A stretch of 64,000 bases of DNA, from NCBI RefSeq assembly GCF_009646335.1, contig NZ_WJBU01000001.1, positions 124,001 through 188,000 of the forward strand. The letters are read 5' to 3'. The position numbers and the translations under genes are program-made. This DNA is from Caenimonas koreensis DSM 17982 (GTDB lineage Bacteria; Pseudomonadota; Gammaproteobacteria; Burkholderiales; Burkholderiaceae_C). Positions 56,650-64,000 of this stretch are shown here, piece after piece. How positions within the stretch are numbered: position 1 is the stretch's first letter; each line of letters starts with the position of its first letter. The notes beneath the pieces were generated by a model. It saw only the letters and a list, made by a program, of their open reading frames with translations, was not told the DNA's origin and searched no databases.

Positions 56650-58290
56650 TCACAACATCGTGCGGCGGAAGTCAGAGAGGATAGCGCCCAGATAGGCGTT
56701 GAAACGGGCTGCCGAGGCACCATCGATCACGCGGTGATCCCACGACAGTGACAGCGGCAGCATCAGCCGTGGCTGGAACTGGGTGCCATCCCACACCGGC
56801 TCCATCTGGCTCTTGCATACGCCCAGAATCGCCACTTCCGGCGCGTTGATGATCGGCGTGAAGTAGCGCCCGCCAATGCCGCCCAGCGACGAGATCGTGA
56901 AGCAGGCACCCTGCATGTCGGCGGGCCCCAGCTTGCCGTCGCGCGCCTTCTTGGCGAGCTCACCCATCTCGGTGCTGATCTGCAGGATGCCCTTCTGGTC
57001 GGCGTTCTTGATGACCGGCACGACCAGGCCATTGGGCGTGTCAGCCGCAAAGCCAATATGGAAGTACTGCTTGAGCACGAGCTGGTCGCCGTCGAGCGAT
57101 GAATTGAAATCCGGGAATTTCTTCAGCGCCGCCACGCAGGCCTTGATGAGGAAGGCGAGCATCGTGACCTTCACGCCCGACTTTTCGTTTTCCTTGTTGA
57201 GCTGCACGCGGAACGCTTCAAGCTCGGTGATGTCGGCGTCGTCATGGTTCGTGACGTGCGGGATCATCACCCAGTTGCGATGCAGGTTGGCGCCGCTGAT
57301 CTTCTTGATGCGGCCCATCTCCTTGCGCTCGAACGGCCCGAACTTCGCGAAGTCCACCTTGGGCCACGGAAGCAGGCCAAGGCCCTCGCCACCGCCACCG
57401 CCGGCAGGTGCTTTCGCAGCTGCTGCCTTGGTCGTCGCTTCGCCTTGCATCACTGAACGCGTAAACGACTGGACGTCTTCGTGCGTGATGCGAGCCTTGG
57501 GACCGGTGCCCTTCACCTCTTCGAGCGGCACGCCGAGTTCGCGTGCGAACTTGCGAACCGACGGCGAGGCATGAGGCAGCGCGCCTGTCGGCGTTGATGG
57601 CTCGTGAGGCGGCAGTGCAGCCGTCGGCGCTGTGCGCTCCGCCACGGCCACGGGTGCGCTTGCCACTGCTGGTGCAGCAGCTGGCGGCGGCGCTGCAACC
57701 GCGGGCGCTGAGGCAGCACCACTGCCTTCGAGCGAACCGATCAAATCGCCCACATTGACCTTGTCGCCAATCTTCACTGTCAGCGTCTTGAGCACGCCGG
57801 CTGCGCTGGCGGGAATCTCCATCGAAGCCTTGTCGGACTCGACGGTGATGAGCGACTGCTCAGCCTTGATCGCGTCGCCCGGCTTGACGAGGATTTCGAT
57901 CACGGCGACATCCTTGAAGTCGCCGATGTCGGGGATGCGCAATTCAACAGGTTGCGCGTTAGGCGTTGAGCGTTGAGCGTCGGGTCCAGCCTGTGGCGAT
58001 GGCGCGGTCTTGGGCTGTTCCCGCTCAACGCTTGACGCCGAACGCTCAACGCCCTGGGCTTCCAAGACCAGCAACACCGTCCCCTGCTTCACCTTGTCGC
58101 CAAGCTTGACCTTCAGCTCCTTGATCACACCCGCTGCCGACGACGGAATTTCCATCGAGGCCTTGTCGGATTCGACGGTCACGAGCGACTGCTCGGCCTT
58201 GACTGTGTCGCCGACCTTCACGAGCACTTCGATCACCGAAACCTCGTCGAAGTCTCCAATGTCGGGGACTTGCACTTCGATTGCTGCCAT
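56650..58290 (-). CDS. aceF: Pyruvate dehydrogenase E2, dihydrolipoyl acetyltransferase with two lipoyl domains
   Basis: A 546-residue E2. Two nearly identical lipoyl domains carry Lys43 and Lys154 (both [10 protein letters not shown]). A subunit-binding domain (ASPSVRKFARELGVPLEEVK) and the catalytic core follow, with His and Asp in SWDHRVIDGASAARF. It passes acetyl groups from lipoate to CoA. The linker between the lipoyl domains (residues 80-113: GVERSASSVER, then DAQRSTPNAQ) is unlike the Ala/Pro linkers around it and is encoded by an inverted-repeat element. Start at 58290; upstream residues overlap aceE. Confidence 0.96.
   Translation of the reverse strand: MAAIEVQVPDIGDFDEVSVIEVLVKVGDTVKAEQSLVTVESDKASMEIPSSAAGVIKELKVKLGDKVKQGTVLLVLEAQGVERSASSVEREQPKTAPSPQAGPDAQRSTPNAQPVELRIPDIGDFKDVAVIEILVKPGDAIKAEQSLITVESDKASMEIPASAAGVLKTLTVKIGDKVNVGDLIGSLEGSGAASAPAVAAPPPAAAPAVASAPVAVAERTAPTAALPPHEPSTPTGALPHASPSVRKFARELGVPLEEVKGTGPKARITHEDVQSFTRSVMQGEATTKAAAAKAPAGGGGGEGLGLLPWPKVDFAKFGPFERKEMGRIKKISGANLHRNWVMIPHVTNHDDADITELEAFRVQLNKENEKSGVKVTMLAFLIKACVAALKKFPDFNSSLDGDQLVLKQYFHIGFAADTPNGLVVPVIKNADQKGILQISTEMGELAKKARDGKLGPADMQGACFTISSLGGIGGRYFTPIINAPEVAILGVCKSQMEPVWDGTQFQPRLMLPLSLSWDHRVIDGASAARFNAYLGAILSDFRRTML
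57952..58053. repeat. Inverted-repeat element, copy C, inside the aceF reading frame
   Basis: The left arm has GCGTTAGGCGTTGAGCG then TTGAGCG; the right arm is CGCTCAACGCTTGACGCC then GAACGCTCAACGC. The arms are largely complementary around about 45 bases of unique sequence. The length is a multiple of three, so the reading frame stays open through it. Related to elements at 5405 and 43321. Confidence 0.7.
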
Positions 58291-58321
58291 GTTGTTCTGT
58301 CTCCGGTGTTCTTGTTCGCGT

Positions 58322-61036
58322 TCAGGCGTACAGCGGGTTGATCTTGTCTGTCTTGATGCCGTACTTCTGGATCGCCTCGGCAGCTTTGGCGGCGGGGATG
58401 ACGCCGTCGTCGGCCAGTGACTTGAGCGCGGCCAGCACGATGTAGTGGCGGTTGATCTCGAAGTGTTCGCGCAGCTTGCTGCGGAAGTCGCTGCGGCCAA
58501 AGCCATCCGTGCCCAGCACCTTGTAGGTACGCCCCTTCGGGATGAAAGGACGGATCTGCTCGGCGTATGCCTTCATGTAGTCGGTGGACGCGACGATCGG
58601 GCCGGCATGCTTTTCAAGCTGCTGAGCGACAAACGACACGCGCGGCGCCTCGGTCGGATGCAGGAAGTTGAAGCGCTCGCAGTCCTGGCCTTCACGCGTG
58701 AGCTCGTTGAAGCTCGGGCAGCTCCACACATCGGCGTCGATGCCCCAGTCGTTCTTGAGCAGTTCCTGCGCGGCGAGTGACTCTCGAAGAATGGTGCCGG
58801 AACCAAGCAGCTGTACACGCGGCGCGCCGGCCTTCGATGGGGCGCCGGGCTTGCACATGTACATGCCCTTGATGATCTGCTCTTCGGTGCCGGGCTGCAA
58901 ACCAGGCATGGCGTAGTTCTCGTTAAGCAGCGTCAGGTAGTAGTAAACGTTGTCCTGCTTCTCGACCATGCGCTTCAAGCCATGATGCATGATCACGCCG
59001 ACTTCATGCGCGAACGTCGGGTCATAGCTCACGCAGTTCGGGATCGTGCCGGCCAGGATGTGGCTGTGGCCGTCTTCGTGCTGCAGGCCTTCACCGTTGA
59101 GCGTCGTGCGGCCTGAGGTGCCGCCGAGCAGAAAGCCACGCGCCTGCATGTCGCCGGCAGCCCAGCACAAGTCGCCCACGCGTTGCAGGCCGAACATCGA
59201 GTAGTAAATATAGAACGGCACCATGATGCGGTTGCTCGTGCTATACGACGTTGCAGCTGCTATCCAGCTGGCCATGCCGCCAGCTTCATTGATACCTTCC
59301 TGCAGGATCTGGCCAGCTTTGTCTTCCTTGTAGTAGGAAACCTGGTCTTTGTCTTGCGGCGTGTAGAGCTGGCCAGCCGGGTTGTAGATACCGATCTGGC
59401 GGAACAAGCCTTCCATGCCGAACGTGCGTGCTTCATCAACCAGGATGGGCACGGCACGCGGACCGAGTTCCTTGTCGCGCAGCAGCGCCGTCAGAAAGCG
59501 CACGTAGGCTTGCGTCGTGCTGATCTCGCGGCCTTCTGCCGTGGGCTCCAACACCGCCTTGAAGGCTTCGAGTGGGGGCACCGTCAAATGCTCGTCGGCC
59601 TTCGCGCGGCGCTTGGGCAAGTAGCCGCCGAGCGCCTGGCGGCGCGCGTGGAGGTACTGCATTTCCGGCGTGTGGTCAGCCGGCTTGTAGAAAGGCACTT
59701 CTGCCAGTTGCTCATCGGGCACCGGAATGTTGAAGCGGTCGCGGAAGGCGCGGATGTCGTCATCCGTGAGCTTCTTGGTCTGGTGCGCGGTGTTCTTGCC
59801 TTCACCACTCTTGCCCATGCCGAAGCCCTTGACGGTCTTGATCAACAGCACCGTGGGCTGGCCCTTGTGGTTCACGGCCTTGTGATACGCCGCGTACACC
59901 TTCTGCGGGTCATGGCCGCCGCGCTGCAGGCGCCAGATGTCTTCGTCGCTCATCTTGGCGACCATCTCGAGCGCCTTGGGATGCTGGCCGAAGAAGTTCT
60001 TGCGAACGAAGGCGCCGTCATTGGCCTTCATGGCCTGGTAGTCGCCATCGAGCGTGTCCATCATGATCTTGCGCAGCACGCCGTCCTTGTCGCGCGCGAG
60101 CAGCGGATCCCAGTAGCTGCCCCAGATCAGCTTGATCACGTTCCAGCCTGCGCCGCGGAATTCGCCTTCGAGCTCCTGGATGATCTTGCCGTTGCCGCGC
60201 ACGGGGCCGTCGAGCCGCTGCAAGTTGCAGTTCACGATGAACACGAGGTTGTCGAGCTTCTCGCGAGCGGCCATGCCGATAGCGCCCAGCGACTCGACCT
60301 CGTCCATTTCACCGTCGCCGCAGAACACCCACACCTTGCGGTTCTCGGTGTTGGCAATGCCGCGTGCATGCAGGTACTTCAGGAAGCGCGCCTGGTAGAT
60401 CGCCATCAGCGGGCCCAGGCCCATCGACACCGTGGGGAACTGCCAGAACTCGGGCATGAGCTTGGGGTGCGGGTAGCTCGAAATGCCCTTGCCATCGACC
60501 TCCTGGCGGAAGTTGAGGAGCTGCTCTTCGGTCAGGCGGCCTTCAAGGTAGGCGCGCGCATAAACGCCGGGTGATGAATGCCCCTGGATATAGAGGCAAT
60601 CGCCGCCGTGGCCTTCACTCTCCGCATGCCAGAAGTGATTGAAGCCGGCGCCGAACATCGTCGCGACCGAGGCAAACGAGCTGATGTGCCCGCCCAGATC
60701 GCCACCGTCCGCCGGGTGCAGGCGGTTGGCCTTGACCACCATCGCCATCGCGTTCCAGCGCATATAGGCGCGCAGGCGCTCTTCGATATCGAGGTTGCCG
60801 GGGCAGCGCTCTTCGTCAGCGGGCTCGATGGTGTTGACATAGCCTGTCGTCGCGGAGAACGGCAGGTCGATGCCCTCCTGGCGCGCCTGTTCGAGCAGTT
60901 GCTCGAGAAGGAAGTGGCCGCGCTCGCGGCCTTCGGTCTGGATGACAGCGGAGAGCGCGTCAATCCATTCACGGGTTTCCTGCTGGTCCGCGTCGTTCGC
61001 GGCCGAGCCGAACAGGTTCTCAGGCTGTACTGACAT
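58322..61036 (-). CDS. aceE: Pyruvate dehydrogenase E1 (homodimeric type)
   Basis: A 904-residue homodimeric E1p. TPP and magnesium binding is marked by FCGDGEMDEVES then NCNLQRLDGPVRGNGK; GGDLGGHISSFASVATM and QGHSSPGVYARAYLEG are typical N-terminal segments. It decarboxylates pyruvate and acetylates the AceF lipoyl groups. The ATG has AAGGAG eight bases upstream. It is first in aceE-aceF-BPH-lpdA, 31 bases before aceF. Confidence 0.98.
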   Translation of the reverse strand: MSVQPENLFGSAANDADQQETREWIDALSAVIQTEGRERGHFLLEQLLEQARQEGIDLPFSATTGYVNTIEPADEERCPGNLDIEERLRAYMRWNAMAMVVKANRLHPADGGDLGGHISSFASVATMFGAGFNHFWHAESEGHGGDCLYIQGHSSPGVYARAYLEGRLTEEQLLNFRQEVDGKGISSYPHPKLMPEFWQFPTVSMGLGPLMAIYQARFLKYLHARGIANTENRKVWVFCGDGEMDEVESLGAIGMAAREKLDNLVFIVNCNLQRLDGPVRGNGKIIQELEGEFRGAGWNVIKLIWGSYWDPLLARDKDGVLRKIMMDTLDGDYQAMKANDGAFVRKNFFGQHPKALEMVAKMSDEDIWRLQRGGHDPQKVYAAYHKAVNHKGQPTVLLIKTVKGFGMGKSGEGKNTAHQTKKLTDDDIRAFRDRFNIPVPDEQLAEVPFYKPADHTPEMQYLHARRQALGGYLPKRRAKADEHLTVPPLEAFKAVLEPTAEGREISTTQAYVRFLTALLRDKELGPRAVPILVDEARTFGMEGLFRQIGIYNPAGQLYTPQDKDQVSYYKEDKAGQILQEGINEAGGMASWIAAATSYSTSNRIMVPFYIYYSMFGLQRVGDLCWAAGDMQARGFLLGGTSGRTTLNGEGLQHEDGHSHILAGTIPNCVSYDPTFAHEVGVIMHHGLKRMVEKQDNVYYYLTLLNENYAMPGLQPGTEEQIIKGMYMCKPGAPSKAGAPRVQLLGSGTILRESLAAQELLKNDWGIDADVWSCPSFNELTREGQDCERFNFLHPTEAPRVSFVAQQLEKHAGPIVASTDYMKAYAEQIRPFIPKGRTYKVLGTDGFGRSDFRSKLREHFEINRHYIVLAALKSLADDGVIPAAKAAEAIQKYGIKTDKINPLYA

Positions 61037-61065
61037 GCTTTGTCTCCTTGTTTGTTCGCAATTTA

Positions 61066-61082
61066 GTACGGCGCACCCGTAC
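61066..61082. promoter_or_regulatory. Inverted repeat in the aceE promoter region
   Basis: GTACGG-CGCAC-CCGTAC is a perfect six-base inverted repeat about 30 bases upstream of aceE. It lies between a possible minus-35 (TTGCGT) and minus-10 (TACTAA) for aceE on the minus strand, where a bound protein would repress. The 148-base gap (61037-61184) also serves the divergent kinase gene and contains a second, looser repeat, AAATGG and CCATTT. Confidence 0.45.
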
Positions 61083-61184
61083 CGTGACGCAAGTGTCGCA
61101 CAGAATTTTCAGCATTTCAAATGGTGCATCGCCATTTCACAATATGACACGCTCAACAGCGCTCAACACCTACACTCACTCCTC

Positions 61185-63719
61185 ATGCAGAACCCCGAGC
61201 GCGCCCTTGAACCAGTGGACGCCCACCCTGCCGTCGCCTGGTGGCGACGTTGGTGGAGGCGCCAGACACCTGGCCACCAGGACCGCTTCGCCATGCTTGC
61301 GCCACTTGCAGCCGTGGTGCTCTTTCTTGCAGCCATCGTGTCGGCTTTCTGGTACCTGCGCCTCGAGGAAATGGACCGCGAGCAGGAGGCAGTCAAGCGC
61401 GATGTCGAGTACGCGCAGCAACGCGTTCGCCTGCGCCTGCTGGAGCGGCAAGAGCAGATCATGCGGATCGCGCGCGACATCGGGAACAAGGAAGTCGATG
61501 CCGAAGAGTTCATGGGACGGGCCGAGTCGCTCGTTGTCCAGTACCCGGAGCTGCAGGCGCTGAGCTGGATCGACGCGCGCCGCCGCCTCAAGGCAAGTTA
61601 TGCAACGCCCAGCCTGCCGAGCGCGCAGATCCGCGTCGCAGGTGAAGTGCTGCGGGTGGGCGAAACCGAAAGCACCTTTGGTCTGGCGCGTGACCTGCAG
61701 CAGCCTGTGTATTCGCAGCCCGGCGCCACGGGTGATGCCGCCGGTATCTTGCAGCTGCACATTCCGCTGGCGGAGCGTGCACGCTTTTCGGGCGTGCTGC
61801 TGGGCGAATATTCCATCGACGGCCTGCTTCGCTATGGCGTGCCCACCGATGTCTCCGCGAAGTACGCCATGACGCTGCTCGACGCCAAGGGGCGCATCCT
61901 GGCTGGCACCGCGGTCCCGCCGCGCAACCCCGCGACGCAGCTGCTGCCGTGGGCCGCGCAACCCAATGAATTCGAGGTGCCCGTCTCACCTGTGGGCAAT
62001 AGCCTGGTGTTGCGTGGCCAGGCTTATCGCACGGGCCTGGGCGTGATCGGCAGCGGGCTCTTCTGGCTGGTGATTGCGCTGAGCGCGATGACGGCGTGGA
62101 TGCTGATCGGCAACTGGCGCCACACCCGCCGGCGCATGCAGGCGCAGCAAGCCCTGGTCGCGGAAACCAACTTCCGCCGCGCGATGGAAAACTCGATGCT
62201 CACGGGCATGCGGGCGCTGGATTTGCAGGGGCGCATCACGTACGTGAATGCCGCGTTCTGCCAGATGACGGGCTGGGCCGAATCAGAACTCGTGGGCCGC
62301 ACACCGCCCTTTCCCTATTGGCCCGAAGACGACCGCGAACAGCTCGCAGCGCGGCTGGACGACGAACTGCAGGGCCGCACGACGTCGGGCGGCTTCCAGG
62401 TGCGCGTCAAGCGCAAGGACGGCACGCTGTTCGATGCGCGCCTTTACGTGTCGCCCCTGATCGACGCCAAGAGCCACCAGACCGGATGGATGACGTCGAT
62501 GACGGACATCACCGAGCCAAACCGCATTCGCGAGCAGCTCTCGGCCTCGTACGAGCGCTTCACCACCGTGCTGGAAGCGCTTGATGCCTCCGTGTCCGTC
62601 GCACCGCTCGGCAGCGAGGAACTGCTGTTTGCCAACAAGCTGTACCGGCTGTGGTTCGGCGTGCAGACCGGTGGCCACTTGCAGATGGTTGCGCAGGCGG
62701 GCGTGCCCGAGCATCCGCGCAACGACGAGTCGCTCGATGACGTCGACTCGCTGGTCGGCTTGCCCACCGGCACGCTGACGGCAGCGCAGTCCGAGAACGC
62801 CGAAATTTTTGTGCCGGAGCTGGGCAAGTGGCTCGAAGTGCGCTCGCGCTACCTGAACTGGGTGGACGGGCGGCTCGCGCAGATGGTGATCGCCACCGAC
62901 ATCACGCCGCGCCGTCACGCCGAAGAGCTCTCAGCCGCACAGGCTGAACGCGCGCAGTCCGCCAGCCGGTTGATCACCATGGGCGAGATGGCGTCGAGCG
63001 TGGCGCACGAGCTGAACCAGCCGCTCACGGCGATCAACAACTACTGCAATGGGCTCGTGTCGCGCATCAAGGGCAAGCAGATCAACGAAGCGGACTTGCT
63101 CGCGGCACTCGACAAGACGGCGCGGCAGGCACAGCGCGCGGGGCAGATCATCCAGCGCATTCGCTCGTTCGTGAAGCGCAGCGAGCCGAACCGCACGCTG
63201 TCGGATGTGAACACGATGGTGACCGAAGCCGTCGAGCTCGCCGGTATCGAGCTGCGCCGCCGCAATGTGCGCCTGTCGCACTACGTCGCCGCGCGCATTC
63301 CCAAGCTGATGGTCGACCCGATCCTGATCGAGCAGGTGCTCGTCAACCTGCTGAAGAACGCCGCCGAGTCGATCGAGCATGCGCAGCGGCCCGTGTCGCG
63401 GCGCAGTGTCGAACTGCGCGTGATCCCCACGCAGCTGGACGAGCAGCCCGTGATCGAATTTTCAGTGCTCGACACCGGTTCCGGGCTTGCGCCCGAAGTG
63501 ATGGAGCGCGTGTACGAGGCCTTCTTCACCACCAAGGTCGAGGGCATGGGCATCGGCCTGAATCTGTGCCGCACGATCGTCGAGTCGCACCAGGGGCGGA
63601 TGCAGGCGGAGAACATCTACAATGGCGCGGAGATCGCCGGGTGCCGTTTTTCCTTCTGGATACCGCTGTCGGGCGCTTCAAATTCGATAGCAAATAAAGA
63701 CGCTGGGGTTATTGCATGA
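61185..63719 (+). CDS. PAS-domain sensor histidine kinase
   Basis: An 844-residue membrane kinase. Transmembrane helices at about 36-57 and 285-308 enclose a periplasmic sensor domain. Cytoplasmic PAS domains follow (NSMLTGMRALDLQGRITYVN, then a second near residue 450), then HisKA with phospho-His608 (SSVAHELNQPLTAINNY) and a HATPase (NLLKNAAESIEHA, DTGSGLAPE, GMGIGLNLCRTIVE). The layout resembles DctB/FixL-type kinases. The ATG at 61185 is chosen because earlier in-frame codons lie inside aceE on the other strand. The last 16 residues (SGASNSIANKDAGVIA) are encoded by unusually AT-rich DNA. Its stop overlaps the start of the regulator gene. Confidence 0.92.
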   Translation: MQNPERALEPVDAHPAVAWWRRWWRRQTPGHQDRFAMLAPLAAVVLFLAAIVSAFWYLRLEEMDREQEAVKRDVEYAQQRVRLRLLERQEQIMRIARDIGNKEVDAEEFMGRAESLVVQYPELQALSWIDARRRLKASYATPSLPSAQIRVAGEVLRVGETESTFGLARDLQQPVYSQPGATGDAAGILQLHIPLAERARFSGVLLGEYSIDGLLRYGVPTDVSAKYAMTLLDAKGRILAGTAVPPRNPATQLLPWAAQPNEFEVPVSPVGNSLVLRGQAYRTGLGVIGSGLFWLVIALSAMTAWMLIGNWRHTRRRMQAQQALVAETNFRRAMENSMLTGMRALDLQGRITYVNAAFCQMTGWAESELVGRTPPFPYWPEDDREQLAARLDDELQGRTTSGGFQVRVKRKDGTLFDARLYVSPLIDAKSHQTGWMTSMTDITEPNRIREQLSASYERFTTVLEALDASVSVAPLGSEELLFANKLYRLWFGVQTGGHLQMVAQAGVPEHPRNDESLDDVDSLVGLPTGTLTAAQSENAEIFVPELGKWLEVRSRYLNWVDGRLAQMVIATDITPRRHAEELSAAQAERAQSASRLITMGEMASSVAHELNQPLTAINNYCNGLVSRIKGKQINEADLLAALDKTARQAQRAGQIIQRIRSFVKRSEPNRTLSDVNTMVTEAVELAGIELRRRNVRLSHYVAARIPKLMVDPILIEQVLVNLLKNAAESIEHAQRPVSRRSVELRVIPTQLDEQPVIEFSVLDTGSGLAPEVMERVYEAFFTTKVEGMGIGLNLCRTIVESHQGRMQAENIYNGAEIAGCRFSFWIPLSGASNSIANKDAGVIA

Positions 63720-64000
63720 GTCTTATTCCGAAGAAGGGCACGGTTTACGTTGTCGACGACGACGAGGCCGTGCGCGATTCGCTCCAGTGGTTGCTCGAAG
63801 GCAAGGACTACCGCGTCCGCTGCTTCGATTCCGCCGAGTCATTTCTCTCCCGCTACGACCCGCGTGAAGTCGCCTGCCTCATCGTCGACATCCGCATGGG
63901 CGGCATGACGGGGCTGGAGCTGCAAGACCGCCTGATCGAGCGCAAGTCACCACTGCCCATCGTCTTCATCACCGGCCACGGCGACGTGCCGATGGCCGTG
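63716..64000 (+). CDS. FixJ-type response regulator, 5' part only
   Basis: The frame opens with ATG at 63716, overlapping the kinase stop (ATGA), and runs off the window after 95 codons. The receiver domain shows acidic residues in YVVDDDEAVRDSL, phospho-acceptor Asp58 (CLIVDIRMGGMTGLELQ) and IVFITGHGDVPMAV, typical of FixJ, DctR and TtrR. The DNA-binding domain is outside the window. It is the partner of the kinase and may control genes nearby, such as the divergent aceE operon, but that is inference. Confidence 0.92.
   Translation, partial: MSLIPKKGTVYVVDDDEAVRDSLQWLLEGKDYRVRCFDSAESFLSRYDPREVACLIVDIRMGGMTGLELQDRLIERKSPLPIVFITGHGDVPMAV

Noticed and set aside
56622-56723. A longer proteasome-like protein starting inside aceF
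   Set aside because: Threonine must follow the initiator Met to act as nucleophile, and the ATG at 56621 has a strong ribosome binding site.
61145-61175. A degenerate copy of the same repeat (ACGCTCAACAGCGCTCAACACC) before the PAS kinase gene
   Set aside because: Two partial units but no opposing arm; too short to call.
60870-61184. A 105-residue N-terminal extension of the PAS kinase
   Set aside because: It runs through aceE on the other strand, has no family likeness, and the ATG at 61185 gives a normal kinase start before the first membrane helix.

Overview
The window is 64 kb of GC-rich chromosome from a betaproteobacterium, most likely Burkholderiales and probably Comamonadaceae or a close relative. 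This is inferred from gene order (the ndk-rlmN-pilW-rodZ-ispG-hisS-yfgM-bamB-der-hfq-hflXKC block, an odhA-odhB-lpdA-zapE block, an aceE-aceF-lpdA block whose E3 carries its own lipoyl domain), from a betaproteobacterial-type proteasome homologue, and from GC-rich palindromic intergenic repeats of a kind I remember from that family. I see no rRNA, tRNA, CRISPR array, prophage or insertion sequence. Coding density is very high and no gap between genes exceeds 300 bases.

Layout. 1-8.4 kb: end of a LOG-family gene, nadE-glnB, a FemAB-like acyltransferase, a secreted metallo-beta-lactamase-fold protein, an alpha/beta hydrolase, then soluble pyrophosphatase (ppa) divergent from a membrane proton-pumping pyrophosphatase (hppA). 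8.4-15.9 kb: a TetR regulator divergent from a PF10118 protein across a perfect palindrome, a second metallo-beta-lactamase-fold protein, an aldehyde dehydrogenase, a three-gene envelope unit (secreted protein, Tat-exported M48 peptidase, lipoprotein), and an SDR. 15.9-17.7 kb: moaA and mobA (molybdenum cofactor). 17.7-31.2 kb: a 14-gene minus-strand housekeeping block for outer-membrane assembly, translation, isoprenoid synthesis, type IV pili and membrane proteolysis. 31.3-37.9 kb: rluB-scpB, rluD divergent from bamD, a DinG/YoaA-type helicase and DUF465. 38-49 kb: PP2C phosphatase, the 2-oxoglutarate dehydrogenase operon with zapE and a coiled-coil protein, prpE, and a hydrolase. 49-54 kb: a degenerate GGDEF protein, a two-component pair, a PQQ-type sugar dehydrogenase, an NlpC/P60 peptidase and a damaged type IV pilin. 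54-61 kb: the pyruvate dehydrogenase operon with an embedded proteasome-like gene. 61-64 kb: a PAS histidine kinase and the start of its FixJ-type regulator.

Most genes are ordinary core genes. The features that stand out are: the proteasome homologue (BPH type) inside the pyruvate dehydrogenase operon; an inverted-repeat family present three times, once as in-frame coding sequence in the aceF inter-lipoyl linker; a pilin that has lost its hydrophobic helix by an apparently in-frame deletion; a PF10118 gene that seems to start at CTG beside a TetR operator; and rluD, which has no convincing start codon where it meets the bamD promoter.

How the genes work together: aceEF-lpdA feeds acetyl-CoA to the TCA cycle and odhAB-lpdA runs its 2-oxoglutarate step. 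prpE activates propionate. glnB senses 2-oxoglutarate and energy and sits with nadE, which makes the NAD both dehydrogenase complexes need. Many remaining genes build or police the cell envelope (bamB, bamD, yfgM, hflKC, M48, NlpC/P60, zapE, rodZ, pilW).
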